In this document: positions 60,535 through 64,000 of the stretch, in pieces | Position numbering within the stretch: position 1 is the first letter of the stretch | Layout of the letters: every line of letters starts with the position of its first letter | Assembly (NCBI RefSeq): GCF_023074835.1 | Contig: NZ_JALLGW010000001.1 | Location: 3,035,875-3,099,874, forward strand | DNA length: 64,000 nucleotides | From: Halomarina salina | GTDB taxonomy: Archaea > Halobacteriota > Halobacteria > Halobacteriales > Haloarculaceae | Direction: 5' to 3' | Program-made: the position numbers and the translations under genes | The notes under the pieces: model-generated | What the model saw: only the letters and a program-made list of their open reading frames with translations | Database searches by the model: none | Told to the model about the DNA's origin: nothing

Positions 60535-60562
60535 CCGAGCGAAGCGAGGGAGCGAGAGTCCC
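60521..60562 (+). repeat. Tandem hairpin A after the acyl-CoA ligase gene
   Basis: Stem GGGACTC/GAGTCCC (60521-60527 with 60556-60562) around a core containing GTGACCGAGCGAAGCGAG. The stop codon of the ligase lies in its left arm side. Same core as hairpin B but a different, self-complementary stem. May act as terminator or mRNA end. Confidence 0.55.
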
Positions 60563-60599
60563 GGAAAGACGAGCGGGGAACGACGTGACCCGCGAACTG

Positions 60600-60647
60600 C
60601 GCGATTCGGCGTGACCGAGCGAAGCGAGAGAGCGAACGAGAATCGCG
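60600..60647 (+). repeat. Tandem hairpin B
   Basis: Stem CGCGATTC/GAATCGCG (60600-60607 with 60640-60647) around the shared core GTGACCGAGCGAAGCGAG. The region 60648-60826 holds further related GCGAAGCGAG stretches but no gene on either strand that I can support. Confidence 0.55.
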
Positions 60648-60826
60648 TTACTCCGAACGGCGACCGAAGGGTGCCGTGAGGTGTGAGCCGGTTCGTGACC
60701 GCCGTGAACGAACCGTCTCGGCGAAGCGAGCGAGGAGCATTGGCGACTCGCTCGACGTGAGAAACGAAGCGAGAACCGTCGCAATCCGCGGAGCGGAGAG
60801 CCGAACCGTGCGTCCAGCCGGACCCG

Positions 60827-61189
60827 TCAGTTACCGTTCGACGCGGGGACGTCGCCGCCGACGAGCGTGTCGAACGAACTGGGGTCCTCCCACAGTTCGC
60901 CGAGCGTCGCCGCCGCGAGGAACCGCGTCGGGCCGACGACCCACTCGGTCGTCACGTCGGCGTCCGCCGCCGGGGCGTGGGCGTCGAACCACCACGCGAC
61001 GTAGCGGCCGTCCTGCAGTTTCGCCGTCGGGTACAGCTCCTCGCCGACCGCCACGTCGATGCGCGTCGCCTCCTCGACGTCCGGCCGGTCCTCGGACTCG
61101 TCGGCCACCAGCACCTCGATGTCCACGCGGCGGGCCCCCCGCTCCGCGTCGTCCGCGGGGGTCGCCGTCCCGAGAGCGCCGTCGTTCAT
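60827..61189 (-). CDS. Hypothetical haloarchaeal protein
   Basis: 120 residues, MNDGALGTATPADDAERGAR onward. Acidic and soluble, with strand-like VDIEVLVADESEDRPDVEEA, RIDVAVGEELYPTAKLQDGR and YVAWWFDAHAPAADADVTTE. No domain recognised. A palindromic TATATA-rich box lies 22-30 bases before the start, so it is probably leaderless. It faces the beta-oxidation gene across a 168-base divergent promoter region. Confidence 0.6.
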   Translation of the reverse strand: MNDGALGTATPADDAERGARRVDIEVLVADESEDRPDVEEATRIDVAVGEELYPTAKLQDGRYVAWWFDAHAPAADADVTTEWVVGPTRFLAAATLGELWEDPSSFDTLVGGDVPASNGN

Positions 61190-61210
61190 GGGGCTACCGT
61201 TCGCTTCCGG

Positions 61211-61219
61211 CTATATAAG
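61211..61219 (-). promoter_or_regulatory. TATA box for the gene at 60827-61189
   Basis: CTTATATAG on the minus strand, 22-30 bases before the ATG at 61189. Confidence 0.6.
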
Positions 61220-61327
61220 CGTCAGTCAGGCAGGTGTCAGACGCACGTCGGCGTTCGTGACTGTGCCCCGGAACCGACCGTGTCGTGCTCGTACGACAGC
61301 ACCCCACAGTTCCCCCGACGGCGGTGG

Positions 61328-61334
61328 AACTAAG
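61328..61334 (+). promoter_or_regulatory. TATA-like element for the dehydrogenase fusion gene
   Basis: AACTAAG, 24-30 bases before the ATG at 61358. Confidence 0.4.
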
Positions 61335-61357
61335 CCGACGGCGAGAGCGTTCGGCCC

Positions 61358-63313
61358 ATGGACGTTGATGACATTCGGCGCGTCACGGTGCTCGGTGCGG
61401 GGAGCATGGGGCACGGCATCACCGAAGTGACCGCTCTCGCGGGGTACGACGTGGTGATGCGGGACATCGAGGAGGACATCGTCGAAGAGGGGTACGACAG
61501 CATCCGGTGGAGTCTGGAGAAACTCAGCGAGAAGGGCCTCGTCGACCAGGACCCCGAGGAGGTACTCGGACGCATCTCGACGGCCGTCGATTTGGAGGAG
61601 GCCGTCGCGGACGCGGACCTCGTCATCGAGGCCGCGCCCGAGCAGATGGAGATAAAGAAGGACGTGTTCGGCGACCTGGCGGAGTTCGCGCCCGAGGACG
61701 CCATCCTCGCGTCGAACACGTCGTCGCTCTCCATCACCGAGATAGCGAGCGTCACGGACGACCCCTCCCGCGTCGTCGGGATGCACTACTTCAACCCGCC
61801 GGTGAAGATGGACCTCGTCGAGGTCATCTACGGCGCGGAGACGAGCGACGAGACGGCCGAGGCGGCGTACGCGTTCGTCGAGTCGTGCGAGAAGACGCCC
61901 ATCTTCGTCCGCAAGGACGTCAACGGGTTCGTCGTCAACTCCGTCCTCGGGCCGTTCGGCGACGAGGCGGCGTGGATGGTCTCGGAGGGCGAGGCGACCG
62001 TCGAGCAGACCGACGCGGCGATGGTCCACCAGCGGGGCTACCCGATGGGACCGTTCGAACTGTCGGACATGACGGGCATCGACATCGGCTACCACATCCG
62101 GAAGGAGGCGGGAAAGCCCATCCCGCCCATCGTCCAGGAGAAGGTCGACGCCGAAGAACTGGGCCAGAAGACCGGCAAGGGCTACTACGACTACGAGGAC
62201 GGTGGGGGAACGACGTACGAACCCGGAGACGGCGAGGGGTTCGACACGCTCCGTATCGAGGCCCGGATGGTCAACGAGGCCGCGAAGCTCATCGGGAACG
62301 ACGTCGCCACCGCGGAGGCCATCGACACCGGGATGCGTCTCGGCACGGGCTTCCCCGAGGGGCCGTGCCGCCGTGCCGACAAGGAGGGGCTCGACACGAT
62401 CCTCGACAAACTCCGGACGCTCCACGACGAGACCGGCGCCGACCGCTACGAACCCGCCGACTACCTCGTCGAACTCGTCGAATCCGGCAAGACCGGCGAA
62501 GACGCTGGCGAGGGGTTCTACTCCTACGGCGGGAGCGACGGCGAGCGCGACTACCACACCATCCAGCACTCCCTGCGCGAGGACGGACTGCTCGAGATAA
62601 CGCTGGACCGGCCCGAACGCCTCAACGCGCTCAACGGCGACCTGATGGAGGAGGTGCAGCACCTGCTCGACTCGACACCCGAGGACGACGTTCGGGCGGT
62701 CACCTTCGAGGGGACCGGCGACCGGGCGTTCTCCGCGGGGGCGGACATCACCGGATTCGCGGGGCTCGAACCCCACGAGGTCGGCGTCACGGAGTTCTTC
62801 GAGGCCGTCGCGAACTACCCGAAACCGACGCTGGCGAAGATCGACGGCTTCTGTCTCGGTGGCGGCCACGAACTCGCGCTGGCGTGTGACCTGCGCATCG
62901 CTACCGAGGACTCCGAGTTCGGGTTCCCCGAGATAAATCTGGGCCTCATCCCCGGCGGTGGCGGCACCCAGCGGGCGATGCGGATGCTCACGGACGCTCG
63001 TGCGAAGGAACTCGTCTTCCGCGGCCACCGCATCGACGCCGAACTCGCCGAGGAGTGGGGACTCATCAACCGCGCCGTCGACGACGACGAGTTCGACGAC
63101 GTTGTCGCCGAGTACCTCGACGACCTGCTCACCGGCCCGCCGGTCGCACTCCGGAAGGCGAAGCAGGTGATGAACGCGGGCCGCGACCAGGACCTCTCCG
63201 CGGGGCTGGAACTCGAATCGCAGGCGTTCGGCCTGCTGCTCGGAACCGAGGACATGCAGGAGGGCGCGGCCGCGTTCATGGAGGACCGCGACCCCGAGTT
63301 CGAGGGGAAGTAG
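61358..63313 (+). CDS. 3-Hydroxyacyl-CoA dehydrogenase / enoyl-CoA hydratase fusion
   Basis: 651 residues. Residues about 8-190 are the NAD-binding half with VTVLGAGSMGHGITEVTALA (GAGSMG 13-18) and AAPEQMEIKKDVFGDL; about 190-390 hold two helical HADH C-terminal repeats (VNSVLGPFGDEAAWMVSEGE; RMVNEAAKLIGNDVATAEAI). Residues about 400-651 are a crotonase domain: LDRPERLNALNGDLMEEVQH, AGADITGFAGLEP, LALACDLRIATEDSEFGFPE and NLGLIPGGGGTQRAMRML. The order (dehydrogenase first) is the archaeal arrangement, reverse of bacterial FadB. It performs steps two and three of beta-oxidation. The thioesterase start follows immediately after the stop. Confidence 0.94.
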   Translation: MDVDDIRRVTVLGAGSMGHGITEVTALAGYDVVMRDIEEDIVEEGYDSIRWSLEKLSEKGLVDQDPEEVLGRISTAVDLEEAVADADLVIEAAPEQMEIKKDVFGDLAEFAPEDAILASNTSSLSITEIASVTDDPSRVVGMHYFNPPVKMDLVEVIYGAETSDETAEAAYAFVESCEKTPIFVRKDVNGFVVNSVLGPFGDEAAWMVSEGEATVEQTDAAMVHQRGYPMGPFELSDMTGIDIGYHIRKEAGKPIPPIVQEKVDAEELGQKTGKGYYDYEDGGGTTYEPGDGEGFDTLRIEARMVNEAAKLIGNDVATAEAIDTGMRLGTGFPEGPCRRADKEGLDTILDKLRTLHDETGADRYEPADYLVELVESGKTGEDAGEGFYSYGGSDGERDYHTIQHSLREDGLLEITLDRPERLNALNGDLMEEVQHLLDSTPEDDVRAVTFEGTGDRAFSAGADITGFAGLEPHEVGVTEFFEAVANYPKPTLAKIDGFCLGGGHELALACDLRIATEDSEFGFPEINLGLIPGGGGTQRAMRMLTDARAKELVFRGHRIDAELAEEWGLINRAVDDDEFDDVVAEYLDDLLTGPPVALRKAKQVMNAGRDQDLSAGLELESQAFGLLLGTEDMQEGAAAFMEDRDPEFEGK

Positions 63314-63820
63314 ATGGACGACGCGGAGGCGTCGGAGCGGGAGGTGACCGAGACACCGGCCGCAGCGGCCGCTGGCGACCACTCGGAGGCGGTCGCAGAC
63401 ACCATCGAGCGCGAACTCCGCGAGGAGGCCGAGTCGCACGGCCTGTTCGGTCTGCTCGGCGTCGAACTCGTCTCGGCTCGCGACGGCCGGGCGGTCCTCA
63501 CGCTCCCGTTCGAGGAGGAGTTCACGAACCTCGCGAACGTCTCGATGCACGGCGGCCTGACGGCGACGCTCGTCGACACGGCCAGCGGGTTCGCCCTGCG
63601 CTCGGTGCTCGGAGCGGACGCCACCCTCACCACGACGGACATGAACGTGCGCTACCTCCGCCCGGCGACGAACGACCTGCGCGTCGAGGCCGAGGTGGTC
63701 CGCGCCGGGACGACCATGGGCGTCACCGAGGCGCGAGTGACGAGCGAACACGAGGGCGAGGAGAAGGTGGTCGCCACCGGCGGCACCTCCTACCGCCTGT
63801 TCCGGGGTGAGAACGCGTGA
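63314..63820 (+). CDS. PaaI-like hotdog-fold thioesterase
   Basis: 168 residues starting directly after the fusion gene stop. The hotdog pattern is FGLLGVELVSARDGRAVLTL, FTNLANVSMHGGLTATLVDT, AGFALR-like helix end (TASGFALRSVLGADATLTTT) and DMNVRYLRPATNDLRVEAEV. The Asn/His-Gly-Gly element NVSMHGGLTATLVDTAS is the active region of PaaI-type acyl-CoA thioesterases. In this place it could hydrolyse acyl-CoA intermediates. Its stop overlaps the GTG of the next gene (63817-63820). Confidence 0.85.
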   Translation: MDDAEASEREVTETPAAAAAGDHSEAVADTIERELREEAESHGLFGLLGVELVSARDGRAVLTLPFEEEFTNLANVSMHGGLTATLVDTASGFALRSVLGADATLTTTDMNVRYLRPATNDLRVEAEVVRAGTTMGVTEARVTSEHEGEEKVVATGGTSYRLFRGENA

Positions 63821-64000
63821 GCGACGAGTCGACCGCGAGCGAGGACGGAGTCAGAGAGGAGAGCGAGGACGGAGTCAGAGAGGAGAGCGAGGACGGAGTC
63901 AGAGAGGAGAGCGAGGACGGAGTCAGAGAGGAGAGCGAGGACGGAGTCAGAGAGGAGAGCGAGGACGGAGTCAGAGAGGAGAGCGAGGACGGAGTCAGAG
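63817..64000 (+). CDS. Start of a gene with octapeptide repeats (partial)
   Basis: GTG at 63817 overlaps the thioesterase stop (GTGA). The first codons read MSDESTAS and then the octapeptide EDGVREES repeats without change: six full 24-bp copies (63841-63984) and a partial seventh to the window end. The product so far is an acidic unstructured N-terminal tail. What follows is outside the window; from position it is probably another acyl-CoA metabolism gene, but this is a guess. Confidence 0.6.
   Translation, partial: MSDESTASEDGVREESEDGVREESEDGVREESEDGVREESEDGVREESEDGVREESEDGVR
63841..64000 (+). repeat. Perfect 24-bp tandem repeat (at least 6.7 copies)
   Basis: Unit GAGGACGGAGTCAGAGAG followed by GAGAGC. 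All six full copies and the seventh partial copy are identical, which means recent expansion or homogenisation. In frame with the GTG at 63817, each copy encodes EDGVREES. It may continue past the window end. Confidence 0.95.

Noticed and set aside
61226..63751. An 841-codon minus-strand frame opposite the beta-oxidation fusion.
   Set aside because: Complete antisense of a gene with clear dehydrogenase and crotonase motifs.
63841..64000. CRISPR array.
   Set aside because: Tandem 24-bp units have no unique spacers and are in frame with a start codon; it is a coding tandem repeat.

Overview
The window is a G+C-rich chromosomal segment of a haloarchaeon (class Halobacteria). The evidence is a TFB transcription factor, RNA polymerase subunit L, GatCA amidotransferase subunits, acidic Asp/Glu-rich proteins, Tat-type lipoproteins, many families found only in haloarchaea, and start codons lying about 25-31 bases after an archaeal TATA box (leaderless transcripts). 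I cannot name the genus from sequence alone. No rRNA, tRNA or CRISPR array was seen.

Layout. 1-5531: end of a TctA-type transporter, CorA, CysRS, a PAP2 phosphatase and small conserved proteins. 5575-7827: a CoA-transferase (CaiB/BaiF) gene that has lost its N-terminal part and is split by a 1.6-kb TnpB element. 7855-18745: a LeuA-like synthase, a helix-turn-helix/membrane pair, two tandem lipoprotein paralogues, the CbiX and DR2241-type pair, small proteins, and a chemoreceptor. 18835-25445: NRDE protein, menE-menC-menA, purA. 25742-31595: small regulators, a 785-residue protein with a long acidic middle, and a lower-G+C islet (about 28465-30917) with a Bat-like regulator, a zinc-ribbon protein, a Tat lipoprotein and a small membrane protein. 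31794-41166: sulfite-oxidase-like protein, menF-menD, a four-gene osmoprotectant-type ABC transporter, menB. 41368-49997: SCP2-like protein, a diiron R2-like protein with a small partner, UspA, PiT phosphate transporter, an acyl-CoA ligase, gatA/gatC, tfb. 50307-64000: PHP protein, purL, acetyltransferase, hisF, two small zinc-ribbon proteins behind a strongly structured leader, rpoL, acyl-CoA ligase, a 3-hydroxyacyl-CoA dehydrogenase/enoyl-CoA hydratase fusion, a hotdog thioesterase, and the start of a gene made of perfect 24-bp repeats.

How genes fit together. Six menaquinone genes (menF, D, C, E, B, A) sit in three places within 22 kb, covering most of the route from chorismate to demethylmenaquinone. 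The 39996-36682 cluster is a complete ABC importer with four genes joined by ATGA overlaps. The 58966-64000 region looks like fatty-acid or acyl-CoA breakdown.

Most unusual items: a three-copy modular intergenic repeat, two copies of which flank the low-G+C islet in opposite orientation; a predicted three-way junction plus a hairpin presenting the Shine-Dalgarno in its loop upstream of two zinc-ribbon genes; tandem hairpins with the same core but compensating stems after the acyl-CoA ligase gene; a TnpB lacking the usual RuvC-II glutamate; and the perfect octapeptide-coding repeat at the window's end.
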